A DNA stretch of 49,648 nt from an uncultured Lentisphaeria bacterium (GCA_949298075.1 CASFVA010000069.1:1-49648), one strand, 5' to 3'; positions 1 through 8,852 are shown, counted from the stretch's first letter. Made by a program: numbers and translations. Notes: a model not told the origin generated them from the sequence alone.

Positions 1-370
1 CGCCGGCCGGCACCGGGGCGGAGGTCGGAACCGACGCCGCTGTGCTCCGGACTCCCGGCGCACAGACTTCCACTTTGAGCCGGCGCCCCCCGGCCGGCAG
101 TTCATAAACCGCCGTATCTCCGGCTCCGGGAGCCTGCCGGAACCGGCGGACCGCCTCGACTGCGGCATTGGCGATTTCCTCATCGGAGGGGGCCGCCGGA
201 GCGGCTTTGCGGATGGGAACCGCCGGTGCCGGTTCAAATTTTCCGGCATAAGGTTTCAGCAGCTTGGCGAGAAGGTTCATAATCAGAACCATGATGATCA
301 AAAACAGATAGACCATGCCCATGCCCAAAACCATGGCTTTGAGTCCATCCATGAATAACTGAGTGCTCAT
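1..370 (-). CDS. oadG: OadG-type gamma subunit of a Na+-pumping decarboxylase (partial)
   Basis: The frame starts at ATG 370 (reverse strand) and runs off the left edge, so the C-terminus is missing. Residues about 10-35 form one hydrophobic segment containing GMGMVYLFLI, followed by LLAKLLKPYAGKFEP and a Pro/Ala-rich linker (PAPAVPIRKAAPAAP). One N-terminal membrane span, then a basic patch and a Pro/Ala linker, is the usual plan of the OAD gamma family, which anchors the biotin-dependent oxaloacetate or methylmalonyl-CoA decarboxylase at the membrane and couples decarboxylation to Na+ export. The alpha/biotin and beta subunits would be expected just left of the window. A weak AGAAAG lies before the start. 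The family call rests on the N-terminal half only. Confidence 0.78.
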   Translation of the reverse strand, partial: MSTQLFMDGLKAMVLGMGMVYLFLIIMVLIMNLLAKLLKPYAGKFEPAPAVPIRKAAPAAPSDEEIANAAVEAVRRFRQAPGAGDTAVYELPAGGRRLKVEVCAPGVRSTAASVPTSAPVPAG

Positions 371-558
371 TTTGATATGCTTTCTGTTTCACTGGCGGCC
401 GGTCAGGCCGGCCGGATACCCGGATCCACCGCCGGGCGGCTCCGGAAATGGTGCAAACATGCGTCGCCCGTTCGGCGCAACCGTCGGACAATCGTCACGG
501 TGTCAGGACACAATCATCCGGCGCGGCGCAGAATTTGCACAAAAAACACCGAAAAGGC

Positions 559-1020
559 TCAGGCCGCGTCCGGACCGGCCCGGACCGGCAGCGACGTTCT
601 CAGAAACGCCTGGAAACAGAAGGGTATGACGCCGCATTCCGAAAGCGGCGCCGGAGCGGCGGCCTCCACCGCCGCCGGAGGAATTCCGATCCGGAGCACT
701 GCGGCGTCGCATTTGCGCCAGAAGGAGCGCACAGACTTGCCTGACGCGGAGAAGCTGTGCACCGGACGCAACGTATTCGGACGCACCGCCGCCGGCACTT
801 CATCCGAATTGCAGCAAAACTGCCAGCCGGGATCTCCGGATTCGCCGGGCGCGGCAATCACCGCCGCCTCCGGCCGGGAACCGGACGCCGCCGGGCCCGG
901 CCCGGCAGCACATGACGACATCAGAACCAGCACTCCGGCCAGCAGCGCCAGCAACGCCGCACTCCGGCGCCAGCCGGAAAGCACTGTAAAAATCGTTGCC
1001 GCTGCTCGTTGCCAGTACAT
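559..1020 (-). CDS. Putative small lipoprotein, function unknown
   Basis: A 153-residue frame begins with a basic N-terminus and a hydrophobic run (ALLALLAGVLVLMSSC), which reads as a lipoprotein signal peptide with cleavage before the Cys of MSSC. The rest is Ala/Pro-rich with several Cys residues, including a CC pair, and matches no family I recognise. A plausible promoter (TTGTCA-17-AATAAT) sits just upstream on the same strand. No good ribosome-binding site is visible. The opposite strand is also open here (377-1138), so the coding call depends on the signal peptide and promoter. It lies 188 bases upstream of oadG on the same strand; that gap shows nothing recognisable. Confidence 0.45.
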   Translation of the reverse strand: MYWQRAAATIFTVLSGWRRSAALLALLAGVLVLMSSCAAGPGPAASGSRPEAAVIAAPGESGDPGWQFCCNSDEVPAAVRPNTLRPVHSFSASGKSVRSFWRKCDAAVLRIGIPPAAVEAAAPAPLSECGVIPFCFQAFLRTSLPVRAGPDAA

Positions 1021-1045
1021 CAGTCAGAAGGATTATCCATACAGA

Positions 1046-1074
1046 ATTATTTTTTTTACTATAACACCTGACAA
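1046..1074 (-). promoter_or_regulatory. Probable sigma70-type promoter for the 559-1020 lipoprotein gene
   Basis: On the minus strand TTGTCA (1069-1074) and AATAAT (1046-1051) are separated by 17 bases, in an AT-rich stretch directly before the start at 1020. Confidence 0.35.
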
Positions 1075-1230
1075 CGGCGTTTTCAAGTTGAAACGACCGG
1101 AATTTCTCGAAATGGCTGAATTTCATTTTTTGTTATAATCGGACTTCCCCGGCTCCGACCTGCCGCCTGACCGCACTATCGCCGCTATCCGGACAGCGGC
1201 ATGAAAAAGAACGTTTTTTTCTGAAACAGC

Positions 1231-1259
1231 TTGAATCCGGCCGCACCGCTTTCTATATT
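1231..1259 (+). promoter_or_regulatory. Probable promoter of the ceramidase-like gene
   Basis: TTGAAT (1231-1236), 17-base spacer, TATATT (1254-1259). The leader to the start at 1351 would be about 85 bases. This is the only recognisable signal in the 330-base gap between 1020 and 1351. Confidence 0.5.
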
Positions 1260-1350
1260 TTAGTCAGAGCTGACAAACTCAAACTGACCGCGAAATTTCG
1301 CTCCGGCTGCGTTTTCGACACCGGAGCCCCAATCAGGGAGGAGCATTTTC

Positions 1351-2682
1351 ATGTTATTGGCCGGTTACGCCCAGGAAATCATCACGCCGCCGGTCGGAGT
1401 CGGACTGGCCGGTTATTTCAACCGCCGTCCCAACACCGGAATGTATGACGATCTCATGGTCAAGGTTGTGGTCATGGAGCTCGACGGACGCCGATTCGGT
1501 TTCATGCTCTTCGATCTCTGTTATGTCTTTTCAGCGCTTTACGAAGCGATCCGTCCCCGCATCGAGGCCGAATTCGGTCCGGAACTGTACGCCGGACTGA
1601 TCATCTCGGCCACCCATACCCACACCGGTCCCGATTTCAAAAAGCCGCCGTTCGACGAGCGCACCGGCTACGCTCTGAATCAGACGGCGGACGCCGCGAT
1701 CCGGGCGCTGCGCCGCGCTGTCATGAATCTTCAGCCGGCCGAGCTGGCCGCCGGCGAGGTGTTCAACAATCCTTACGGGTTTGTCCGCCGCTACCGGATG
1801 AAAGACGGCAGCATCGTCACCAATCCGGGCTGGCGCAATCCCGACATTGATGGTCCGGAAAGCAATTTTGACCGCACCGTCAGCGTCGCCGCCCTCCGCC
1901 AGGGCGGCCGGATCGCCGCGTTGATGTGCAATATCGCCAATCACGGCGACACCATCGGCGGCGATCTGGTCTCGGCCGACTGGCACGGCCAGATGGCGCT
2001 CGCCATTCAGCACGCGCTGGGCGAACGCATTCCGGTGCTGGTGTTTGACGACGCCTCCGGCAACATCAACCATTTCGACTTTAATCAGCAGATCAATCAG
2101 ACGTCAATCCGGGAAGCCCGGAGAATCGGCCGCGGCTATGCCGCGATCGTGCTCGACCTGCTTGACCGCCTCGAACCGGTTTCCGCCAGTCAGGTGTTCA
2201 TCAACAACACCGAAGTCGACCTGCCGCACCGCAAAATTACTCCGGAAGAGCTGGCCGAAGCCCGCCGCCGGCTCGCAACTTTGCCCGATTCCGGCCGCGA
2301 CGGCGATTTCGAAAGCCAGGCCCTCGCCCGCGGCGAACCGGCGGCGCTGCGTTATTTTGCCCAGCGTACCGTCGACTGCCACGACCAAAGCCGTCCGTCA
2401 CACCGCTGTCGCCTGACGGCCATTGAACTGGGCACGGATTTGGTGTTCGCCACGCTGCCGGGAGAGCCTTTCAACGGGATCGGCGCCGCCGTCCGCGCCG
2501 CCAGTCCGGGCCGGCACACCTTCATCATCGAACTCGCCCAAAGCGTCTCCGGATACATTCCGATGCCGGAGTGCTTCCGAAACGGCGGCTACGAGGTTCA
2601 GCCGGCGGTGGACAGCGCCGCACCCGAAACGGCTGATCTGCTCATCGCCGCCGCCATTGCCAATCTCGGCCGCCGGGGATAA
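1351..2682 (+). CDS. Neutral/alkaline ceramidase-like hydrolase
   Basis: 443 residues. It shows the layout of the neutral/alkaline non-lysosomal ceramidase superfamily N-terminal domain: an opening GYAQEIITPPVGVGLAGY, the metal-site motif SATHTHTGP near residues 88-96, a second His motif (ANHGDTIGG with SADWHG), and DDASGNINHF, in the place where ceramidases carry the catalytic Ser loop. In this family the enzyme hydrolyses N-acyl amide bonds of sphingolipids with an active-site Zn. Many PVC-group members are shorter single-domain forms of unknown substrate, and this one lacks the C-terminal immunoglobulin-like domain of true ceramidases. I see no signal peptide, so it looks cytoplasmic. The start has a strong site (AGGGAGGAG) 7 bases upstream. 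The fold call is firm; ceramidase activity is not shown. Confidence 0.75.
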   Translation: MLLAGYAQEIITPPVGVGLAGYFNRRPNTGMYDDLMVKVVVMELDGRRFGFMLFDLCYVFSALYEAIRPRIEAEFGPELYAGLIISATHTHTGPDFKKPPFDERTGYALNQTADAAIRALRRAVMNLQPAELAAGEVFNNPYGFVRRYRMKDGSIVTNPGWRNPDIDGPESNFDRTVSVAALRQGGRIAALMCNIANHGDTIGGDLVSADWHGQMALAIQHALGERIPVLVFDDASGNINHFDFNQQINQTSIREARRIGRGYAAIVLDLLDRLEPVSASQVFINNTEVDLPHRKITPEELAEARRRLATLPDSGRDGDFESQALARGEPAALRYFAQRTVDCHDQSRPSHRCRLTAIELGTDLVFATLPGEPFNGIGAAVRAASPGRHTFIIELAQSVSGYIPMPECFRNGGYEVQPAVDSAAPETADLLIAAAIANLGRRG

Positions 2683-2830
2683 CTGCCGGACTCTGTCCTG
2701 AAACTCTCCAGCGGCGTTGGCGCCCGGACCGGCCGGCGGCGGGCACTGGAAAAAAAACCTTTGCGGGTGTAATTTATGTAATGAGCAATTTTGTTTGCCG
2801 TTATAAACCAACAACCCCGCAAAGGAAATC

Positions 2831-4315
2831 ATGCTTTTCACCAGTACCCGCGGCCGGCAGAGCGTGGCGCCGGCCGAAACCATCACCAGGGGACTTGCCG
2901 ACGACGGCGGCCTCTTCGTTCCGGTGGAAATTCCCCGGTTCGCCGATCCGCTGTCGGAACGGATGTGTTCGCTGTCTTACAACGAGCTGGCCAGGGAGAT
3001 CCTCGCCCACTACCTGACCGATTTCAGCGCCGCCGAGCTTGAACGCTGCGTGAATCTGGCCTATGCCGGCAATTTCGACAGCGACAATCCGGCGCCGTTG
3101 ACCGAAGTCGCACCGGGCATGAATCTGCTCGAACTCTGGCACGGCCCCACCTGCGCCTTCAAGGACATGGCGCTTCAGCTGCTGCCGCACCTGCTGACCG
3201 CCGCCGCCGCCAAAACCGCTCCGGACCGAACCATGGTGATCCTGGTCGCCACGTCCGGCGACACCGGCAAAGCGGCGCTCGATGGATTCGCCGACGTTCC
3301 CGGCACCCGGATTATCGTATTCTACCCGGAACACGGCGTCAGCCCCATGCAGAAACTTCAGATGACCACCCAGACCGGCGGCAACGTCGCGGTGTGCGCC
3401 ATCAAAGGCAACTTCGACGACGCCCAGACCGGAGTCAAGCAGATTTTCTCCGATCCCGGGATGCAGGCGTTTCTGGAGGCCCGCAACCAGGAATTCTCGT
3501 CGGCCAATTCCATTAATTTCGGCCGGCTGGCTCCTCAGATCGTTTACTACGCCGCAGCCGGATGCCAGCTGAAAAAATCCGGACGTCTCGCCCCCGGCGC
3601 CACTTTCAACGTCGTGGTGCCGACCGGCAATTTCGGCAACATTCTGGCCGCCGTCTATGCCAAGCGCATGGGGATTCCGATCGGACGGCTGATCTGCGCC
3701 TCCAACCGCAACCACATTCTTACTGACTTCATCGCCACCGGGGTCTACGACCGGAACCGGGAATTCCACGCCACATCCAGTCCTTCTATGGACATACTCA
3801 TTTCCTCCAACCTCGAACGTCTGCTCTACCATCTCTACGGCGACGATCCCGAGGCCACCGCCGACCTGATGACGCAGCTGCGAACCACGGGACGCTATTC
3901 CGTCTCTCCGGCGGTTCACCAGCGCATCCGCGATGAATTTTTCGGCGGGTTCTGCGACGACTGCGCTACCGCCGCCGCCATCGCGCACCTCTATCGCGAA
4001 CACGGTTATCTCTGCGATACCCACACCGCGGTCGCCGTTGACGTCTACCGCCAATATCTTGACAGTACCGGAGACCGGAGACCGGTCGTGATTGCCTCCA
4101 CCGCCTCGCCCTTCAAGTTTCCGGAAGCGGTGCTCGGCGCGCTTGCTCCGTCCGAGGTCGCCGGGGATGAATTCGCCATGGCCGACCGCCTCGCCGCGTT
4201 GACCGGAGTGCCGATTCCCGAACGCCTTGCGCATCTGCGCGAGCTGCCGGTGCGCCACCGGACCAGTGTGGAAAAGTCGGGAATGGCGGATTTCATCCGC
4301 AGTTTCCTCAGCTGA
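2831..4315 (+). CDS. thrC: Threonine synthase
   Basis: 494 residues, PLP-dependent conversion of O-phosphohomoserine to threonine. The N-terminus has the family's LADDGGLFVP motif, the PLP lysine is K111 in CAFKDMA, and VATSGDTGKAAL and VPTGNFGNILA give the phosphate-binding and cofactor loops. Length and motif order fit the bacterial/fungal class of long threonine synthases. AAAGGAAATC precedes the ATG. It follows the ceramidase-like gene by 148 bases without an obvious promoter and is closed by a strong terminator at 4341. Confidence 0.95.
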   Translation: MLFTSTRGRQSVAPAETITRGLADDGGLFVPVEIPRFADPLSERMCSLSYNELAREILAHYLTDFSAAELERCVNLAYAGNFDSDNPAPLTEVAPGMNLLELWHGPTCAFKDMALQLLPHLLTAAAAKTAPDRTMVILVATSGDTGKAALDGFADVPGTRIIVFYPEHGVSPMQKLQMTTQTGGNVAVCAIKGNFDDAQTGVKQIFSDPGMQAFLEARNQEFSSANSINFGRLAPQIVYYAAAGCQLKKSGRLAPGATFNVVVPTGNFGNILAAVYAKRMGIPIGRLICASNRNHILTDFIATGVYDRNREFHATSSPSMDILISSNLERLLYHLYGDDPEATADLMTQLRTTGRYSVSPAVHQRIRDEFFGGFCDDCATAAAIAHLYREHGYLCDTHTAVAVDVYRQYLDSTGDRRPVVIASTASPFKFPEAVLGALAPSEVAGDEFAMADRLAALTGVPIPERLAHLRELPVRHRTSVEKSGMADFIRSFLS

Positions 4316-4340
4316 AGCTTTTCCGGCGGGGATTTCCGTT

Positions 4341-4371
4341 GCCCGCTCCCCTTGCCGGGGAGCGGGCTTTT
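4341..4371 (+). terminator. Rho-independent terminator after thrC
   Basis: Perfect 11-bp stem GCCCGCTCCCC (4341-4351) with its complement at 4357-4367, a TTGCC loop, then TTTT. Confidence 0.8.
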
Positions 4372-4508
4372 CCGTACCGGGTACATTGTACGGTAAAAAA
4401 TTACCGCGCCCCATGGCGGAAACGGATCCTCCTTTCCGCAGCTGAATCACGCGCCTTTGCACCGCCCCGGCCGGAACGGAATTTTTGGACTGACGCCACC
4501 GGACCATG

Positions 4509-4544
4509 AAAAAAACGGACGCGGCGAATCAACCGCCGCGTCCG
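4509..4544 (-). terminator. Rho-independent terminator of the oxidoreductase gene
   Basis: 11-bp stem (4516-4526 with 4534-4544), 7-base loop, and an A run at 4509-4515 that reads as seven Ts on the minus strand. Confidence 0.8.
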
Positions 4545-4568
4545 GAAAAAACACCGTCAATCGGTTTA

Positions 4569-5690
4569 TTATTCAGGCATTTCACCATCCTCAAGGCCCA
4601 GCGGCAGCGGCGCCGGACGCTCGCAGGTGGTTTCCAGCATGACTTTGCCGCCCTGCCGGCTCGACTTGTCAAAGGCCAGCATCACCTCCAGCACGTGGTT
4701 GGCCTGACGGCCCGATGCCCGATGCGGCCGCCCCGACTTCAGGGCATTGGCCATATCCACCGCGCCGATGCTGCGCGAGTTGTCGGTGTAGCCGTGCGAC
4801 AGCGGACAATCCATCCACTCGGTGTAACCGCGGCGGAACAGCCGCACCGGGCCGCCGAACGTATTGGGATCCGGGACCTGAATCGAACCCTCGGTACCGT
4901 AGATTTCGATCGGATTGTGCCCGTGCTTGTAGACGTCGAAACTCGCAATCACCGTAATCACCGCCCCGCACTGGAACTCCACCACTCCGGTCAGATGGGT
5001 GGTGACGTTGACCGGATAACGGTCATAAGGACGGTAGCGGTCCTGATACTGCTCCGCCACTTCGGCCCCGAAGGTCCGGTAATCGAATCCCTTGGTGGTC
5101 ACCGCAGTCACGCTTTTGGCGGGTCCCAGCATATTCACCAGCGCCGTAATGTAATAAGGTCCAAGATCCAGCATCGGGCCGGCGCCGTAATCATAGAAGA
5201 AAGGAGCCTGACCCCACTTCTCCGGACCGCGCCCCATGACAATCGCCGTTCCGCAGAGCGGCTTGCCGATCCAGCCGTCGTCGATCAGCTTGCGGGCGGT
5301 CTGCTGGCCGCCGCCCAGAAAAGTATCGGGAGCGCATCCCACCCGGAGCCCTTTTTCCCCGGCCAGTTTCATGACCTTGGCCGCATCGGCGGCGTCGACC
5401 CCGAAAGGCTTTTCCGAATAAGCGTGCTTGCCGGCGTTCAACGTGTCAATCGCAATGGTCGAGTGAACTTGCGGCGGCGTCAGGTTGAGCACGATTTTGA
5501 TGTCGTCCCGGGCCAGCAGTTCGGCGTTGGTCATGGCCTTGACGCCGTAGAGTTCCTCCTTGGCCCTGGAACGCGAGGGAATGATGTCCGAACACGCCAC
5601 CACCTCAATTGACGGGAAACGCTGGGAGGCTTTGAAGTAGGTGTCAGAAATCATGCCGCAGCCGATGATGCCGAGTTTTGTTTTTTCCAT
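4569..5690 (-). CDS. Gfo/Idh/MocA family NAD(P)-dependent oxidoreductase
   Basis: 373 residues. The N-terminal Rossmann fold opens with KLGIIGCGMISDTY (GxGxxS-type nucleotide loop), and SEKPFGVD carries the EKP catalytic/structural motif typical of this family. The C-terminal half (DYGAGPMLDLGPYYI, then GTEGSIQVPDP) is the GFO/IDH/MocA C-terminal beta-sheet domain. Members oxidise or reduce sugars, inositols and related cyclitols; the substrate cannot be read from sequence. It is divergent from an AraC regulator and next to a GH20 glycosidase, suggesting carbohydrate catabolism under that regulator. The ribosome site is weak (AAGAAT before ATG). Terminated by the hairpin at 4509-4544. Confidence 0.9.
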   Translation of the reverse strand: MEKTKLGIIGCGMISDTYFKASQRFPSIEVVACSDIIPSRSRAKEELYGVKAMTNAELLARDDIKIVLNLTPPQVHSTIAIDTLNAGKHAYSEKPFGVDAADAAKVMKLAGEKGLRVGCAPDTFLGGGQQTARKLIDDGWIGKPLCGTAIVMGRGPEKWGQAPFFYDYGAGPMLDLGPYYITALVNMLGPAKSVTAVTTKGFDYRTFGAEVAEQYQDRYRPYDRYPVNVTTHLTGVVEFQCGAVITVIASFDVYKHGHNPIEIYGTEGSIQVPDPNTFGGPVRLFRRGYTEWMDCPLSHGYTDNSRSIGAVDMANALKSGRPHRASGRQANHVLEVMLAFDKSSRQGGKVMLETTCERPAPLPLGLEDGEMPE

Positions 5691-5715
5691 TTTTTATTCT
5701 TTATAAAATTGAAGG

Positions 5716-5747
5716 TTGGGTTGAAAATTTGTTTACTATGATATACT
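5716..5747 (+). promoter_or_regulatory. Probable promoter/operator region of the divergent AraC gene
   Basis: AT-rich divergent gap. TTGAAA (5721-5726) lies 15 bases before TATACT (5742-5747), or TTGGGT (5716) lies 17 bases before TGATAT (5739). Either would start RNA near 5750, which argues for the downstream ATG at 5802 as the true start. Confidence 0.4.
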
Positions 5748-5801
5748 TTAATGTCCGCGACCTGGTTTTACAATTTACCAAAGCTATTATTATTTAGCCA
5801 A

Positions 5802-6671
5802 ATGTCTGACTTGAATCCCAAAGGCGGAGCCAACGGCCGGAACGCCCTGAACCGGCAGCGCGGCTTCCGGCTGACTCCCGGCGGCACCAACACAGTGCGT
5901 TTGATCCATTTCGGGCACTTCAACGCCTCCGGGCACCGCAACATCAGCCCCCGGATAACTCCTCCCGGGCATGAGGTGATCGAAATCATGACCGGCGGCG
6001 CGGTCTTCTTCGGCAAACCGCTCCGACCGGAAACAATTTATCGCCGGGGCGCGATTTTCTGGCATGTCGCCGGAGAATACACCATCAGCCGTTTTCCGGA
6101 TGGCGAACCCTACCAGTGTCTTTCAATCCATTTTGATGTGCCGGGCCGCGGCCGGGACGTGTCCCGGGTATCCCAATGGCCGGACAGCTTCGACTTTGAC
6201 GAATTCGTCTCCGAAGCCATGCGCCGTTCCCACGACGAGACCATCGATCCCGGCGTCTGGAGCGAGTATCTCTACCAGCGCATCCGCTGGGCCGCCTACC
6301 TCGGAACCCGGCAGCTCCGCCGCGAGACCTATCCACTGGCCCTGACCCGCGCACTCGCGGCCCTGCCCGGCGCGACCTCTCCTGGCTTTTCCGTCAAAGA
6401 CCTGGCGGCCTGCGCCCGGGTCAGCGAAGCCCACCTCTACGCATTGTTCCGCAAACATCTGGGCACCAGTCCCCACCGCCATCTGCTCAACTACCGCCTG
6501 CGGCTGGCCCGAACCCGGCTGGCCGGATCCGACGACAGCATCAAACTGATCGCCGAGGAGACCGGATTTGAAAACATCGAAAGTTTTTACCGGGCCTTTC
6601 ATCGCGTCACCGGCATGCCGCCCGGAGAATACCGCGACAGCCAGCAGAACCATTCGTCCCTCCAGCCCTGA
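5802..6671 (+). CDS. AraC-family transcriptional regulator
   Basis: 289 residues from ATG 5802; an in-frame ATG at 5751 exists but lies at or before the likely transcription start. The N-terminal half is a cupin-like ligand domain (PGHEVIEIMTGG, YRRGAIFWHVAGEYT). The last 100 residues hold the double helix-turn-helix of AraC/XylS proteins: VKDLAACARVSEAHLYALFRKHLG for the first helix pair and IKLIAEETGFENIESFYRAFHRVTGMPPGEYR for the second, with the conserved FxxxFHRxTGxxPxxYR ending. It is divergent from the Gfo/Idh/MocA oxidoreductase and convergent with the GH20 gene; regulation of one or both by a sugar ligand is inferred from position. Confidence 0.9.
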   Translation: MSDLNPKGGANGRNALNRQRGFRLTPGGTNTVRLIHFGHFNASGHRNISPRITPPGHEVIEIMTGGAVFFGKPLRPETIYRRGAIFWHVAGEYTISRFPDGEPYQCLSIHFDVPGRGRDVSRVSQWPDSFDFDEFVSEAMRRSHDETIDPGVWSEYLYQRIRWAAYLGTRQLRRETYPLALTRALAALPGATSPGFSVKDLAACARVSEAHLYALFRKHLGTSPHRHLLNYRLRLARTRLAGSDDSIKLIAEETGFENIESFYRAFHRVTGMPPGEYRDSQQNHSSLQP

Positions 6672-6679
6672 CAAAAGCG

Positions 6680-6716
6680 TGGCGCCGGCCCCGCAGCAAC
6701 CGGAATGCCGGCGCCA
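6680..6716 (+). other. GC-rich hairpin after the AraC gene
   Basis: 10-bp inverted repeat (6680-6689 with 6707-6716) and a 17-base loop, eight bases after the stop. There is no T run, so it may protect the mRNA 3' end or be a weak terminator. Confidence 0.3.
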
Positions 6717-6788
6717 TGGCTGCAGATTGAAATGCTGACGACACCCGCCGCGCCGGATCCGTGGGCCGGAACCGGCCGGTCATAGCCC

Positions 6789-6825
6789 AAAAAAAAGCGG
6801 CGGACCGGTTTTCCCGGACCGCCGC
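6789..6825 (-). terminator. Rho-independent terminator of the GH20 gene
   Basis: 12-bp stem (6797-6808 with 6814-6825), loop TTTTC, and eight Ts on the minus strand (A run 6789-6796), 12 bases beyond the stop codon. Confidence 0.85.
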
Positions 6826-6836
6826 CGACGGAATCT

Positions 6837-8735
6837 TCAGATAATGTAGGAAACGGAGCTGACTCCCCGGTAATTGCGGAAACATTCAAACGGAGCCGAC
6901 GCCGGCAACCTGGCTTCCAGCTCCTCGATGCAATCGATTTCGCCGTCCAGAAACTCCTGAATGCGCCGCGCCAGCTCCTCCAGCCGGGCCGCCAGTCCGG
7001 CATTGCGGGCCTGAATGCGTTCCAGACCGAAGGGCTTGGCGCATGCCAGCCACTGCCGCCGGAACGACTCGTCAAACTTCCGCAGCGCCGCCACCGCCGC
7101 CGGAACCATCGCCGCCGCAATTTCCCGCAGCGCGATCCGGTCCCCGGCATCGTAAGCCGCCTCCAGCGCCCCGCGCAGTTCCAGCTTGCGGATCAGCAGC
7201 CGGAGCATATTCACCGCATGGTCGACGTCACCGGCCAAACCGTTTTCCGACTCCGGCATGATCCGGCAGAGCAGTTCCTCGTAGTGGTCGAGCGTCTTGA
7301 GGTCGAATTCCGGATCCAGCCGCTTGTAACTGTCAAACACAATCCCCTGCAGCGGATCATCCCATAACAATGCCGACGCAATAACCTGGCGTTCCGGGTA
7401 CACTCCGGCACGGTCCGGACTTGCGGGGCCATCCAGGCAGAAGTCCAATTCCCCTGCCGCAATGTGCACTGCGAAATCCCCTCCGCAGACCGCCTCAAAC
7501 CGTTCGGCAGTGCGGTTCAGATCCTCCGTTCCGAACGCCAGATCGGCAGTGTACGCGATTCCGGCCAGCGCTGAATCGTAATTACAGTACGCGCCGTCGT
7601 CCCCCCACATAGTGAAAAACAGTTCCGTCACCCCTTCCGCCCGGCAGGCCGCAATGCAGGGAGCCGCGGTCGAATGCGTCCGGTTGTGATCGTACCACAG
7701 TTTGGTCCAGGTCCAGATGCCCGACCCCATGACCGGAACAAATCCCAGCTCCTTGTGAGCCCGGATCATCGCGGCGTACACTTCGCTCCGCTCATGATAA
7801 TAATCCCAGTAGACCAGCTGGACGCCGGCGGGAATTTTCCGGCGGACATCGTCCGGAATCGGGTTGTCCAAATTGTAATACTCCTGATTCGGATTCGAGA
7901 GCCGGAAATACATGTCCGACCAGATCATCGGCGCCAGCCCCCGTTCGGCGCACATCGCGTTGACCTTGCCCAGGTGGCGATTGAAAAGGTCGAAAGCCCG
8001 CTCGTAGCCGAAATGATCCAGAAAGCGGCCGCGGCCAAGATCGTGGGTTTCATCCATGCCAATGTGAATCCGCCGGCTGGTGAGCGCCGCCTTCCAGAAG
8101 TCCAGCATGGAGCCAATCAGCCGGTAGGTCTCCGGAGCATCGACCATCAGCACCGATGCGGTGTCCCGGACCGGAGAAAATTCCGACCACTGCAGAATCT
8201 GCTCCAAATGACCGAGCGTCTGAATACAGCCGATCATTTCAATGCCGAGCCGGGCGGCGTAGGCGTCAAGTTCCTGAATCTCTTCAATGGTGTAGGCTCC
8301 GCGCATCCAGCCGAAATGCGCATACTCTTCCAGCTCGTAGACATCCTCGGTGTAGAGCATGACCATGTTGTGGCCGGCCAGCGCCAGCCGCCGCAGCCAG
8401 CTCTTGAGATGATCGACCCGCATGACCATGTTGCGCGACACATCCAGCATGATGCCGAGGGTTTTAAAAGGGGTAATCTCTTCTCCGGTCAGTCCGGCCA
8501 GGGCACCGCCCACCCCGCGGGCGGCGCCCTGAAGGGAGTTGTATTCGACCAGAAACTCGCCGGTGCTCCGGGAAACCCGGCTGTAAACGTCCGGGCGGTC
8601 GACCCGGCGGAATTTGAGCTTGAGACCACGTCCGCGGGAAGCGAGCGGATACTCACACTCCAGCGTCTCCAACATGGTCCGAAGCGCCGGTTCCACGCTG
8701 TCACAGTTCCAAATCAGTTTAGAATTGCCTGACAT
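6837..8735 (-). CDS. GH20 family beta-N-acetylhexosaminidase, GcnA-like
   Basis: 632 residues. The GH20 TIM barrel is clear: FKTLGIMLDVSRN at the first strand, MLYTEDVYELEEYAHFGWMRGAYT, then the catalytic Asp-Glu pair D228-E229 in HIGMDETHDLG. GH20 enzymes remove terminal beta-GlcNAc or GalNAc by substrate-assisted catalysis through the N-acetyl group; the Asp orients the acetamide and the Glu is the acid/base. This pattern resembles the GcnA branch, which acts on host glycans, rather than the large secreted hexosaminidases. No signal peptide is visible, so the substrate is probably an imported oligosaccharide. The start has AGGAG 8 bases upstream, a strong promoter (TTGACA-17-TATAGT) and its own terminator, so it is transcribed alone. 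Confidence 0.9.
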   Translation of the reverse strand: MSGNSKLIWNCDSVEPALRTMLETLECEYPLASRGRGLKLKFRRVDRPDVYSRVSRSTGEFLVEYNSLQGAARGVGGALAGLTGEEITPFKTLGIMLDVSRNMVMRVDHLKSWLRRLALAGHNMVMLYTEDVYELEEYAHFGWMRGAYTIEEIQELDAYAARLGIEMIGCIQTLGHLEQILQWSEFSPVRDTASVLMVDAPETYRLIGSMLDFWKAALTSRRIHIGMDETHDLGRGRFLDHFGYERAFDLFNRHLGKVNAMCAERGLAPMIWSDMYFRLSNPNQEYYNLDNPIPDDVRRKIPAGVQLVYWDYYHERSEVYAAMIRAHKELGFVPVMGSGIWTWTKLWYDHNRTHSTAAPCIAACRAEGVTELFFTMWGDDGAYCNYDSALAGIAYTADLAFGTEDLNRTAERFEAVCGGDFAVHIAAGELDFCLDGPASPDRAGVYPERQVIASALLWDDPLQGIVFDSYKRLDPEFDLKTLDHYEELLCRIMPESENGLAGDVDHAVNMLRLLIRKLELRGALEAAYDAGDRIALREIAAAMVPAAVAALRKFDESFRRQWLACAKPFGLERIQARNAGLAARLEELARRIQEFLDGEIDCIEELEARLPASAPFECFRNYRGVSSVSYII

Positions 8736-8793
8736 AACCCACTCCTGTAGTTAGTAGTTACCAAGCCGAACCGGATGGCCGCGCCCACTGCGC

Positions 8794-8814
8794 GGCAGCC
8801 GGAGACCGGCTGCC
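8794..8814 (-). promoter_or_regulatory. Hairpin at the predicted 5' end of the GH20 mRNA
   Basis: Perfect 9-bp inverted repeat (GGCAGCCGG at 8794-8802, complement at 8806-8814) with a 3-base loop, only a few bases after the predicted transcription start near 8817. It may stabilise the mRNA 5' end or be an operator. Confidence 0.4.
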
Positions 8815-8823
8815 AATGAAATT

Positions 8824-8852
8824 ACTATATCCCGGTAAAACCCGGCTGTCAA
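8824..8852 (-). promoter_or_regulatory. Strong promoter of the GH20 gene
   Basis: On the minus strand TTGACA (8847-8852) and TATAGT (8824-8829) with a 17-base spacer; near-consensus sigma70 type. Confidence 0.65.

Noticed and set aside
377..1138. A 253-codon plus-strand frame opposite the putative lipoprotein.
   Set aside because: Low-complexity Arg/Ala/Pro sequence without signal, domain or start site; the minus strand has a signal peptide and a promoter.
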